Part shown: positions 1-7,031 of the stretch, piece after piece
Position numbering within the stretch: position 1 is the first letter of the stretch
Layout of the letters: each line of letters begins with the position of its first letter
Assembly: GCA_934234005.1 (NCBI GenBank)
Contig: CAKQHC010000051.1
Coordinates: 1-10,428 of the forward strand
DNA: 10,428 nt
DNA from: an uncultured Methanomassiliicoccales archaeon
Lineage (GTDB): Archaea > Thermoplasmatota > Thermoplasmata > Methanomassiliicoccales > Methanomethylophilaceae
Reading direction: 5' to 3'
Notes under the pieces: generated by a model
Told to the model about the DNA's origin: nothing
Databases searched by the model: none
Seen by the model: only the letters and a program-made list of their open reading frames with translations
Translations under genes and position numbers: made by a program

Positions 1-234
1 GGAAACGGCAGAGCGGACATAATCATGAAACCGCGTCGCTCCGGATTGCCGCGTGTCATAATCGAACTGAAAAAGACCAGGGCAAAGAAAGATATGCAAT
101 CTTATGCGGAACGCGCTTTGTCTCAGATCAGGGAAAAGGATTATTTCCGTTCGATGAAAGGCAGAATCTTGGCGTATGGCATATGCTTCTACGGTAAAAA
201 TTTCACAGTCTTGTCTGAAGAGGTAAATCTTTGA
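1..234 (+). CDS. PD-(D/E)XK nuclease domain protein, C-terminal end only (5' truncated)
   Basis: The reading frame is open from the first base of the window to a TGA at 232-234, so the gene begins upstream; the ATG at 25 is internal. The 77 visible residues look like the C-terminal nuclease-like domain of the family in which an N-terminal AAA-type ATPase region is joined to a PD-(D/E)XK domain (the PDDEXK_9 / DUF1703 type, common in gut anaerobes and archaea). The core is visible: GNGRADI supplies the Asp (residue 6 of the fragment) and VIIELKK supplies the Glu-x-Lys (E22, K24). The family-typical helix ALSQIREKDYF and the final strand GRILAYGICFYGKNFTV follow. The true function of this family is not settled; nuclease activity is inferred from the fold. 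The gene converges on the ABC importer operon with a 35-base gap. The ATPase half, if present, lies outside the window. Confidence 0.8.
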   Translation, partial: GNGRADIIMKPRRSGLPRVIIELKKTRAKKDMQSYAERALSQIREKDYFRSMKGRILAYGICFYGKNFTVLSEEVNL

Positions 235-269
235 CCGATTGATATTGCCAATACGATGCCCGCTGATTA

Positions 270-1061
270 TTAATTACATATCTCTGAATCTATCGGATCT
301 CCCAAAATAACATGCGGCCTTCCGCAATCGTCAATGATGCGACATTTCACATGATACGTGCGTTCTACCGCATCCTCCGTAATTACATCATTTGGAGCAC
401 CTATACCGCTTACTATTCCAGGAGGCGACATTAAAATTACTTTATCCGCATATCTCGAAGCAATATTCAGATCATGACTTACCATAATCACAATCATGTT
501 TTCTTCTACCGATAGTTCCTTCAACAGTCTTGTAACATGAATCTGATTACACACGTCCAGATTGGCAGTAGGTTCATCCAAAAGAAGAACTCTTGGAGTT
601 TGTGCAATACCTCTTGCGATTGCCACCCTCTGTTTTTGTCCCGCAGACAGTTCATCTACTCTGCAATCTGCCAGTTTTTCCAAACCGGTCATCCTAAGAA
701 CTCTGTGAACAATCACTAAATCGGAATCGGTCGCTATCCCGAATCTCTGATGAGGATGACGCCCCAGCATAACTGCTTCACGAACCGTTGTGGAAAATTC
801 GCTTCTGGATTCCACCGGAACATAACCGACAACTTCAGATATGTTTCTCAATGACAAATCTTCCAAATCATATCCGTTTAACAATACTTTGCCGGAAGTC
901 GGATGAATAATACGATTCAGGCATCTCAACAATGTAGATTTACCGACACCGTTCGGACCTATAATGCATATCAGCCCTGATTCATCGAGATTTAACTCAA
1001 TTCCGTGAAGCACCTTCTCTTCAGAGTATCCGAATTCTATATTCTCTGTACTGACCTTCAT
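270..1061 (-). CDS. ABC importer ATP-binding subunit, FecE/BtuD-like
   Basis: This is the cytoplasmic ATPase that powers the FecCD-type permease encoded just upstream, for uptake of iron-siderophore, haem or cobalamin. At 263 residues it has the normal family length. Walker A is GPNGVGKST at residues 35-43, the signature motif is LSAGQ at 138-142 (usually LSGGQ), Walker B is LLLDEP at 159-164, the D-loop is NLD at 167-169 and the H-switch is SHD with His196. The Q-loop is unusual: the expected YVPQ reads YVPV at residues 80-83, so the conserved glutamine is Val83 (codon at 813-815). The start follows the permease stop by one base (TGA-C-ATG), so the two are probably translationally coupled. 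A GGTGA-like match overlaps that junction but is too close to the ATG to be a standard ribosome-binding site. The ligand cannot be read from this subunit. Confidence 0.93.
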   Translation of the reverse strand: MKVSTENIEFGYSEEKVLHGIELNLDESGLICIIGPNGVGKSTLLRCLNRIIHPTSGKVLLNGYDLEDLSLRNISEVVGYVPVESRSEFSTTVREAVMLGRHPHQRFGIATDSDLVIVHRVLRMTGLEKLADCRVDELSAGQKQRVAIARGIAQTPRVLLLDEPTANLDVCNQIHVTRLLKELSVEENMIVIMVSHDLNIASRYADKVILMSPPGIVSGIGAPNDVITEDAVERTYHVKCRIIDDCGRPHVILGDPIDSEICN

Positions 1062-1062
1062 G

Positions 1063-2229
1063 TCACCACATCTCTTTCTTCTGCCTTATCACCAGATACA
1101 GGAACAACGGACCTCCGATGAATGAGGTTATCACTCCCACCTGTATAACCGAAGGAGCGATTATCGTTCTGCCGACAAGATCCGAAACCAACAATAATGC
1201 CGCTCCGAAAGCTGCTGAAGCAGGTATAAGAAACTTATTGTCAGAACCTATGAACAATCTTACAACATGCGGTGCAACCAATCCGACAAAACCTATAATT
1301 CCTGTGAAACTCACTATCGATGCAGTCACCAACGATACAATCACAAGACACATTATTCTCATCTTGGAAGCGTCTATACCCATTGATTTTGCACATTCAT
1401 CTCCTGATGCCAGGATATTGAGTTTGTTGGAAATCATAAAAATGACTGACGACCCCACCAATGTTACGGCTGCCATCAACGGAAGATCATCCCATCTTAT
1501 GGTATCAAACGAACCGACGCTCCACAGATAAATCGCTTCCAAATCATTTGGGTCAGCCCATAACTTTATCATGGTTGTCACGGCATTGAATATGTACATT
1601 ACCGCAATTCCTGCCATTATCATACTGACAGGCGATACTTTCTTTGTTACAGACAACGAAACTATAAGCGCAGTAGGAATCAATGCGAATACGAATGCAA
1701 ATACAACCGTTGTCGCATTACCTGTTGCAACACCTCCGAAATAAACAATGGCTATTGTTGCTCCGAAAGCCGCTCCCGAAGATATTCCGGTAGTATATGG
1801 ATCTGCAAGGGGATTGCGGAGGGTACTCTGCATCGCAGCCCCGGATGCCGATAAACCGATTCCCGCGATTATGGCAACCACTATAGCCGGAAGCCTGAGG
1901 TCCCATACAACAAAATCTTTTATCACCGAAATACGGTCAGTTCCGATATTTCCCATAATATGATCGAATAAAATGCGGTATGATTCAAAAAATCCTATAT
2001 CATATTCTCCGGTAACTATTGCTACACCCGCAGTTATCAGGCAGATAAATGCACATACTGCAATCAAAACAATTCTTTTTGCGATTGTTGCCTTGTGCGA
2101 TGTTTTCAGTTCCGCGATGTTCGACGAACCGTCATCCCACTTGGAAAACAATGAACCGTCCTGAGGCTGAATCTCGCCGGCCAATGGATTGGTTTTCATG
2201 ATATCGGTAAAATGGATGCCGGAAGGCAT
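1063..2229 (-). CDS. FecCD/BtuC-family ABC importer permease
   Basis: Membrane subunit that forms the translocation path for an iron chelate or corrinoid. It has 388 residues: a polar cytosolic N-terminus of about 48 residues, longer than in typical BtuC, then about ten hydrophobic segments. Family motifs are clear: LRLP at 111-114, QSTLRNPLADP at 134-144 followed by GISSGAAFGA, the coupling-helix region GDECAKSMGID at 276-286 that docks on the ATPase, and GFVGLVAPHVVRL at 313-325. The annotated ATG lies 12 bases after the binding-protein stop. A second in-frame ATG ten codons on (position 2199) would start at MKTNPLAG. Neither has a strong ribosome-binding site, so the exact start is uncertain. 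Downstream, the ATPase starts one base after this stop. Specificity (siderophore, haem or B12) is not decided by the sequence. Confidence 0.94.
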   Translation of the reverse strand: MPSGIHFTDIMKTNPLAGEIQPQDGSLFSKWDDGSSNIAELKTSHKATIAKRIVLIAVCAFICLITAGVAIVTGEYDIGFFESYRILFDHIMGNIGTDRISVIKDFVVWDLRLPAIVVAIIAGIGLSASGAAMQSTLRNPLADPYTTGISSGAAFGATIAIVYFGGVATGNATTVVFAFVFALIPTALIVSLSVTKKVSPVSMIMAGIAVMYIFNAVTTMIKLWADPNDLEAIYLWSVGSFDTIRWDDLPLMAAVTLVGSSVIFMISNKLNILASGDECAKSMGIDASKMRIMCLVIVSLVTASIVSFTGIIGFVGLVAPHVVRLFIGSDNKFLIPASAAFGAALLLVSDLVGRTIIAPSVIQVGVITSFIGGPLFLYLVIRQKKEMW

Positions 2230-2241
2230 CCTGTTTTAACA

Positions 2242-3510
2242 TCAGATTGCGAAACCGCCGTGACTTCCGACATTCATGTCTATTCCGCAGAAAGTGTCAA
2301 TGTATTCCTGCAAAAGAGATTCGACATTAACATCGGCAAACTCTTCGGGATAGAACCATTTAGCCATGTACATAACAGATACAGGATAAGACGGTCCGAT
2401 GAAAATCTCGAGATTCAGAATGTGCATGTTCCCATTCTGGTATGCACTGCTGAGTTTGAAGTCCTCTGCAAGAGAATCATACTTTGCCTGAAGTTCCGAA
2501 TCGGACCACTGGTACTTTGTAGAACCCTGAGAGAATATAATATATTGGGGATCTTTGCTTAGAATCCATTCCATGGTCAGGGTCTTGTAATAACTCTCAT
2601 CGGAACTGATATTCTTGACAATGTTGTAACCTCCTGCGGTGACAGAATTCTCATACTGTCCGGAACCGGATTTCTTGGTTGACAGATAGTTGTTGGCATC
2701 AAGCACAATAACCGAGGGGCGCTCACTCTCGGACTTACCGTCTACAACGGAAGAGACTTTGTCAAGAATTCCTTCGGCCCAGTCGATATATTTCGATGCC
2801 TGTGTTTCATGGTTGGTAATGAATCCGAGCGTAATCATTCCCGAAAGAACTTTTCCCTCTTCCCATGTGGGGATACGAAGAATATCTATGCCTTTTCCTG
2901 CAAGATCGCTTTCCAGTGTTGCTCCAAACCACTGTTTGGTACCGCAGAGGTATGCATCGGGGCTGATTTCGAGAATCTTTTCCACATTGGGTTTCATCCT
3001 GTTGCCTACGGAAGGCAGTGATTGGAATTCGGGGAAATATGTAGGCCAATCAAAGGTCATATCGTCGGTTCCGATAATCTGTGAAGAAAGTCCGAGTGTT
3101 CTGCACGCTTCGAGAGTCTTGTTGTATGTTGCGATTATAGTTCCGGTAAGAGGGTAACTTACAGATGCGATTTCGTTATCCACATTGTAGTACCAGATTC
3201 TCATTTTATCTTTGGAAATCATTTTCTTGACGAAATCTATGTCATCCTGATTGATTACGGAATCATTGTTAGCATCAGCATACGGATATTCGGCAACCGT
3301 TCCGCCGATGTCTATAATCTTTTTTATTGCCGATACGTCGTTCTGATCAATATCATCGTCCAGATCGGCATTTCCGAGAACAGTGAGCCTGGTCTCGTTT
3401 CCGCTGACGATTTTACTGTCGTCGTCATTATCGCTACCTATCACAAATGCAGCTACTACCGCAACTATTGCGATGGCTGCAATTGCAGCTATGATAATTT
3501 TACTGTTCAT
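2242..3510 (-). CDS. ABC importer substrate-binding protein with N-terminal anchor and dockerin-like module
   Basis: Extracytoplasmic ligand-binding subunit (periplasmic-binding fold of the FecB/BtuF type, PF01497-like), first gene of the importer operon. I chose the ATG at 3510 (422 residues) over an upstream in-frame ATG at 3579, because MNSKIII leads straight into a hydrophobic segment at residues 5-25. The longer version would put 23 polar residues in front of the anchor. After an Asp-rich linker, residues about 41-99 form two calcium-loop plus helix repeats: NADLDDDIDQND with helix VSAIKKIID, then DANNDSVINQDD with helix IDFVKKMIS. This is the layout of a type I dockerin. The ligand-binding domain follows from about 114 to 407 and contains the typical TYNKTLEACRTLGL and ILEISPDAYLCG segments. 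No lipobox cysteine is present, so it is probably held by the uncleaved N-terminal helix, as is common in archaea. The ligand is unknown. Confidence 0.9.
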   Translation of the reverse strand: MNSKIIIAAIAAIAIVAVVAAFVIGSDNDDDSKIVSGNETRLTVLGNADLDDDIDQNDVSAIKKIIDIGGTVAEYPYADANNDSVINQDDIDFVKKMISKDKMRIWYYNVDNEIASVSYPLTGTIIATYNKTLEACRTLGLSSQIIGTDDMTFDWPTYFPEFQSLPSVGNRMKPNVEKILEISPDAYLCGTKQWFGATLESDLAGKGIDILRIPTWEEGKVLSGMITLGFITNHETQASKYIDWAEGILDKVSSVVDGKSESERPSVIVLDANNYLSTKKSGSGQYENSVTAGGYNIVKNISSDESYYKTLTMEWILSKDPQYIIFSQGSTKYQWSDSELQAKYDSLAEDFKLSSAYQNGNMHILNLEIFIGPSYPVSVMYMAKWFYPEEFADVNVESLLQEYIDTFCGIDMNVGSHGGFAI

Positions 3511-3567
3511 GATGTCACATGGATTGTATATCCGTGTGTCGATACAATATGGATTATTAATATTGGT

Positions 3568-3575
3568 TGTATATG
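3568..3575 (-). promoter_or_regulatory. Candidate TATA box for the importer operon
   Basis: On the - strand this reads CATATACA, about 58 bases before the chosen ATG of the binding-protein gene. With the usual archaeal spacing of about 25 bases, transcription would start near 3545 and leave a leader of about 35 bases. The region is AT-rich and other TATA-like strings exist, for example near 3593-3602, so the choice is weak. Confidence 0.3.
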
Positions 3576-3615
3576 TCAATTAGATTTACTAGTTAAAATA
3601 ATCCAACTCTGAAAA

Positions 3616-3635
3616 CAGTTAATTTGAATTAACTG
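3616..3635. promoter_or_regulatory. Perfect 9+9 inverted repeat, candidate operator
   Basis: CAGTTAATT (3616-3624) is followed by TG and then by its exact reverse complement AATTAACTG (3627-3635). It lies about 106 bases upstream of the binding-protein start and about 260 bases upstream of ileS, so the importer operon is the likelier target. A looser outer pair of GTTAA (3592-3596) and TTAAC (3639-3643) half-sites flanks it. The size and symmetry fit a dimeric winged-helix regulator of metal uptake (DtxR/MntR- or Fur-like). That assignment is inference; the motif does not match a consensus I can name. Confidence 0.5.
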
Positions 3636-3824
3636 AACTTAACAAATTATTACAACCGCATATGCCAGACACTGTTATGTTACAAATAAAAAACAAGTTG
3701 GATATGAAATTGAAAACAGCTGTTATCAGAACTTATAGTAAATTAAGTAAAAATATACTCTACACTTCTATAACATCACACTGACAACATTTTCCCAACC
3801 CCGTTTAATTACTCCGATAGCCAT

Positions 3825-3834
3825 GTTTATATCA
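3825..3834 (+). promoter_or_regulatory. Candidate TATA box for ileS
   Basis: GTTTATATCA fits an archaeal TATA element and sits about 65 bases before the GGAGG-supported ileS start. Transcription would begin near 3852-3858, giving a leader of about 40 bases. It overlaps the first codons of an upstream in-frame ATG (3823), which argues that this ATG is not used. Confidence 0.55.
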
Positions 3835-3849
3835 TACCCCACAATGGCC

Positions 3850-3868
3850 CTTTACCCACGCGGTAAAG
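3850..3868 (+). other. Short hairpin at the predicted 5' end of the ileS transcript
   Basis: CTTTACC (3850-3856) and GGTAAAG (3862-3868) are exact reverse complements around a 5-base loop. The hairpin ends ten bases before the Shine-Dalgarno core. It could stabilise the mRNA 5' end, mark a regulator site, or be chance. Confidence 0.4.
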
Positions 3869-3878
3869 ACAACACCGT

Positions 3879-3885
3879 AAGGAGG
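3879..3885 (+). promoter_or_regulatory. Ribosome-binding site that fixes the ileS start
   Basis: AAGGAGG, complementary to the archaeal 16S rRNA 3' end, lies nine bases before the ATG at 3895. No comparable site precedes the in-frame ATGs at 3823 or 3844, so this decides the start of ileS. Confidence 0.8.
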
Positions 3886-3894
3886 CACGAAGCG

Positions 3895-6852
3895 ATGATA
3901 AAGCAGATACGCGCCAATTACGATGCAAAAGGCATCGAAAAGGACATACAGGAATATTGGAAGAACGAACACGCATACGAGAAGACAAAAGAACTCAGAT
4001 CCAAGGGTGAAAAAATCTTCTTCGTGGACGGACCTCCGTATACAACAGGTTCCATTCATCTCGGAACCGCGCTTAACAAGACGATTAAGGATATTTTCAT
4101 CCGTTATTGGAGAATGAACGGATACAACGTTCACGACCAACCCGGTTTCGACATGCACGGACTGCCTATAGAAGTCAAAGTCGAGAAAAATATAGGTGTC
4201 CATTCCAAAAAGGATATCGAAGAATCCATAGGAATCGACAAATTCGTCACGACATGCAAAGATTTTGCCATAGGGCTTCATGCCGATATGACAGAAGCGT
4301 TCAAATCACTCGGAGTATGGATGGATTGGGACAACCCCTACCAAACAATAAAACTCGACTACATCGAATCAGCATGGTGGACTCTCCAGCGCGCATACGA
4401 AAAAGGACTCCTTTGGGATGCCAGCAGAGTAGTAACATGGTGCCCCAGATGCGAAACGGCACTTGCCGCCGCGGAAATAGAGTATTGGGACGAAACCGAC
4501 CCGTCCGTAATGGTCAGGTTCCCGCTTAAAAACGGCGAAGCTTCGCTGGTTATCTGGACTACGACACCCTGGACTCTTCCGTCCAACATGGCAGTAGCCG
4601 TTCATCCCGACATGGATTATGCCAAAGTAAAAATGTCCGGAACAAAAGGCGAAGAAACAATCATCGTGATGGCCTCGCAGGTCGAATATGTGATGCAGAA
4701 GGGAGGATACGAAAAATCAGAGATTCTGTCAACCGTAAAAGGAAAGGATCTCGAAGGTCTCGAGTATATTCCGCCGTTCGATCTCGGAGATGCTGTTCCA
4801 AAATCCGAATGGAATTTCAAAGTCGTTACCGCAGATTATGTGGAACAGGATAACACGGGATTGGTACATACCGCGCCCGGACACGGACCCGACGACTATG
4901 AAACGGGAAAGAGATACGGCATAGCACCTTTCTGTCCCGTTGCCGAAAACGGAAGATACACGGACGAATTCCCTCCGATGGCCGGAAGAAAGGTCAAGAC
5001 AGTCAACGAAGACATAATCAAACTTCTGGACGAGAAGGGCATTCTGTACAACACCAGCAAAATCAAACACAGCTACGGACACTGCTGGAGATGCAAATCG
5101 CCTATCATCTACAGAAACACAAGACAGTGGTTCGTGGATGTACCTCAGGTCAAGGATCAGATGCTTGAGGAAATTTCCAGAGTTAAGTGGGATCCTGACT
5201 GGGCAGGTTCTTCCAGAGAGAAGAACTGGGTCGAAGGTGCTAAAGAATGGTGCATATCCCGTCAGAGATATTGGGGAATACCCATGCCGGTATGGGAATG
5301 CGAATGCGGCAACAAGAAAGTTGTCGGACAGTATGAAGAACTGAAACAGGGTCAGGGATACACAGAAGGAATGGACACTCACAGGCCGTGGATAGATGCC
5401 GTTACATTTACCTGCGACAAATGTGGCAAGACCATGCACAGAGTACCCGATGTCCTGGATGTTTGGTTTGATTCGGGAGTTGCATCCTGGGCCTCCCTGG
5501 GATATCCGCATAAGAAAGAAGAATTCGATAAGTGGTGGCCTCCGAAGTTCATAGTCGAAGCTCATGACCAAACCCGCGGATGGTTCTACTCCCAATTGGG
5601 TGCCGGAGTCATATCTGTGGACAAAGCACCGTACGACGAAGTCATGATGCACGGATGGGTGCTGGATCCCAAGGGACAGAAAATGTCCAAATCGCTCGGA
5701 AACGTCATCGAACCCAAAGAAATCATCGATCAGGTCGGAGTAGACTCGCTGCGTTACTATTTGATTAAGCCCAGCGCACCGTGGGAAGACACACCGTTCC
5801 AGAAAGACGGACCCAAAAACTGCAGGAAAATCCTGAACACGTATTGGAATGTTGTCAACTTTGCTTCCACATACATGATTCTGGACAAATACGACCCTGA
5901 TGCGTTCACCATGGATACGATTTCTCCGTATCTGCGCGATGAAGACAAATGGATGATTTCCAGAACGGAAAAGATGAAGAAATCTGCCACCGAATATCTG
6001 GAATCCAGAGAATTGCACAAACTTGCGCGCACTCTTGAAAACTATATCCTTGACGATCTCTCCAGATGGTATGTATGCCTTGTCAGAGACAGGTCGTGGG
6101 CTGAAGGCGATGATGCTCTTGCAGATAAAAACGCCTCATACTTCACCCTGAACTACGCGATCATGAACACAGCCTTGGTCCTGGCCCCCATCGCACCGCA
6201 CATTTCCGAAGAAGTGTATCAGCACATGGGCGGAAAACTCCTGTCAGTGCATATGGAAGACTGGCCCAAGTGTGATGAGAAACTTATCGATGAGGATATA
6301 GAGCACGGAATGGCGCTCGTACAGAACATTGTAGAGATTATTGCCGCCGAAAGGGCCAAAATGGGATCGAAACTCAGATGGCCGTTGCTCCAGGTTTTCG
6401 TCAGAGGAAACGATGCCGATGTCAACAAAGCCGTAATGAGATTCGACCAGATTCTCTGTGCCCAGGGTAACATCAAGAATATCTCGTACCTCGGAAAAGA
6501 CGAAATACCTTCCGTCGAAAAAGACATCGAGCCCGTAGAATTCGATGAAGGAACTGTGTTCATCGACTTCAATGTTACGCCCGAAATCGAAGCCGAAGGA
6601 TATGCGAGAGAACTGATCAGACGTATCCAGCAGATGCGTAAAGATATGAAGCTCAAGGTGGAGCAGTACATAACCTGTCAGGTTTCCGCCGAACAGCGTC
6701 TCGTAGAACTTTTCGGAACATGGAAAGACCACATCGCATCCGAAGTCAGAGCGACTGAGCTTTCATTCACCGAATCCCCCGAAGGGACTGAAGTGAAAAC
6801 TTGGGACGTTACCGGCAAAGAGATTGTCATCGGAATCACTCCGAAAGAATAA
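3895..6852 (+). CDS. ileS: Isoleucyl-tRNA synthetase
   Basis: Cytoplasmic class I aminoacyl-tRNA synthetase that charges tRNA-Ile and edits misactivated valine. From the GGAGG-supported ATG the protein has 985 residues and begins MIKQIRANYD, as archaeal/eukaryal-type IleRS do; the in-frame ATG at 3823 would add 24 implausible residues. The Rossmann catalytic core carries the HIGH-type motif as HLGT at residues 55-58, in the context PPYTTGSIHLGT, and KMSKS at 596-600. The inserted CP1 editing domain (about 185-400) shows TTTPWTLPSN at 222-231 and GLVHTAPGHGPDDYETG at 322-338. Cysteine pairs at 183/186, 397/400, 469/471 and 507/510 suggest zinc-binding knuckles. LDVWFDSG is at 521-528. The helical anticodon-binding region begins around residue 640, followed by the C-terminal extension normal for this clade. 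The gene appears monocistronic, with its own promoter and a hairpin after the TAA. No truncation or missing motif was seen. Confidence 0.97.
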   Translation: MIKQIRANYDAKGIEKDIQEYWKNEHAYEKTKELRSKGEKIFFVDGPPYTTGSIHLGTALNKTIKDIFIRYWRMNGYNVHDQPGFDMHGLPIEVKVEKNIGVHSKKDIEESIGIDKFVTTCKDFAIGLHADMTEAFKSLGVWMDWDNPYQTIKLDYIESAWWTLQRAYEKGLLWDASRVVTWCPRCETALAAAEIEYWDETDPSVMVRFPLKNGEASLVIWTTTPWTLPSNMAVAVHPDMDYAKVKMSGTKGEETIIVMASQVEYVMQKGGYEKSEILSTVKGKDLEGLEYIPPFDLGDAVPKSEWNFKVVTADYVEQDNTGLVHTAPGHGPDDYETGKRYGIAPFCPVAENGRYTDEFPPMAGRKVKTVNEDIIKLLDEKGILYNTSKIKHSYGHCWRCKSPIIYRNTRQWFVDVPQVKDQMLEEISRVKWDPDWAGSSREKNWVEGAKEWCISRQRYWGIPMPVWECECGNKKVVGQYEELKQGQGYTEGMDTHRPWIDAVTFTCDKCGKTMHRVPDVLDVWFDSGVASWASLGYPHKKEEFDKWWPPKFIVEAHDQTRGWFYSQLGAGVISVDKAPYDEVMMHGWVLDPKGQKMSKSLGNVIEPKEIIDQVGVDSLRYYLIKPSAPWEDTPFQKDGPKNCRKILNTYWNVVNFASTYMILDKYDPDAFTMDTISPYLRDEDKWMISRTEKMKKSATEYLESRELHKLARTLENYILDDLSRWYVCLVRDRSWAEGDDALADKNASYFTLNYAIMNTALVLAPIAPHISEEVYQHMGGKLLSVHMEDWPKCDEKLIDEDIEHGMALVQNIVEIIAAERAKMGSKLRWPLLQVFVRGNDADVNKAVMRFDQILCAQGNIKNISYLGKDEIPSVEKDIEPVEFDEGTVFIDFNVTPEIEAEGYARELIRRIQQMRKDMKLKVEQYITCQVSAEQRLVELFGTWKDHIASEVRATELSFTESPEGTEVKTWDVTGKEIVIGITPKE

Positions 6853-6864
6853 ACCGGCCAAACC

Positions 6865-6880
6865 GCGGGGGAAACCCCGC
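6865..6880 (+). terminator. GC hairpin with GAAA tetraloop after ileS
   Basis: GCGGGG and CCCCGC pair perfectly around a GAAA (GNRA) loop, twelve bases after the ileS stop. No strong T-run follows (TCTTACC), so it may be a 3'-end stabiliser or processing hairpin and not a classical intrinsic terminator. Confidence 0.5.
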
Positions 6881-6996
6881 TCTTACCATATATACAGCGT
6901 CTGGATTAATATCCATCCAATTCCGCCCAAAATAAATTAGGAATTCAGACATGTACGATGTAGCCAGTTCGAGCCGTTTAATGTCATGCAACTCAT
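6881..6996. other. Non-coding gap after ileS
   Basis: No gene is visible here. A TATA-like string CCATATATAC (6886-6895) and a small inverted repeat TGGAT-TAAT-ATCCA (6902-6915) are present. Either could belong to a second, more distant promoter of the downstream surface-protein gene. A GTTCGAG string near 6968 recalls a tRNA T-loop, but no tRNA folds around it. Confidence 0.4.
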
Positions 6997-7006
6997 ATTT
7001 TTATAC
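6997..7006 (+). promoter_or_regulatory. Candidate TATA box for the surface-protein gene
   Basis: ATTTTTATAC sits about 55 bases before the ATG at 7058, in a locally AT-rich patch between ileS and the surface-protein gene. The predicted transcription start is near 7026-7030, leaving a leader of about 30 bases. Confidence 0.45.
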
Positions 7007-7031
7007 TTAAACGCCGAATACTAAGATTTGC

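Larger units (their letters stand above)
3511..3822. other. AT-rich divergent intergenic region
   Basis: This 312-base gap separates the importer operon (leftward) from ileS (rightward) and contains no credible reading frame or structured RNA that I can recognise. It is markedly AT-rich compared with the genes. It holds a perfect 20-base palindrome at 3616-3635, extra GTTAA/TTAAC half-sites at 3592-3596 and 3639-3643, and a separate 10-base perfect palindrome AACAGCTGTT at 3715-3724. TATA-like strings lie on the - strand near 3568-3575 and on the + strand near 3749-3756. It is best read as a two-way promoter and regulator-binding region. Confidence 0.7.

Noticed and set aside
1118..1531. Open frame on the + strand (137 codons) inside the permease region
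   Set aside because: It is antisense to the FecCD permease, whose motifs are unmistakable; the + strand product has no recognisable features.
2690..3157. Open frame on the + strand (155 codons) opposite the binding-protein gene
   Set aside because: It is a shadow frame of the binding-protein domain with no motif, signal or ribosome-binding site.
3511..3579. N-terminal extension of the binding protein from the ATG at 3579
   Set aside because: It would place 23 polar residues ahead of the hydrophobic anchor; the ATG at 3510 gives a standard archaeal N-terminus.
3715..3724. Perfect 10-base palindrome AACAGCTGTT as a second operator
   Set aside because: Ten-base palindromes are expected by chance at this scale, and it shares no half-site with the longer palindrome at 3616-3635; noted only in the intergenic description.
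4729..6018. Long open frame on the - strand (429 codons) opposite ileS
   Set aside because: It lies wholly inside the well-supported ileS gene, has low-complexity shadow-like composition rich in Phe/Arg/Ser, and shows no family motif or ribosome-binding site.
6961..6985. Possible tRNA T-arm around GTTCGAG
   Set aside because: No flanking acceptor, D-arm or anticodon stem could be paired around it.
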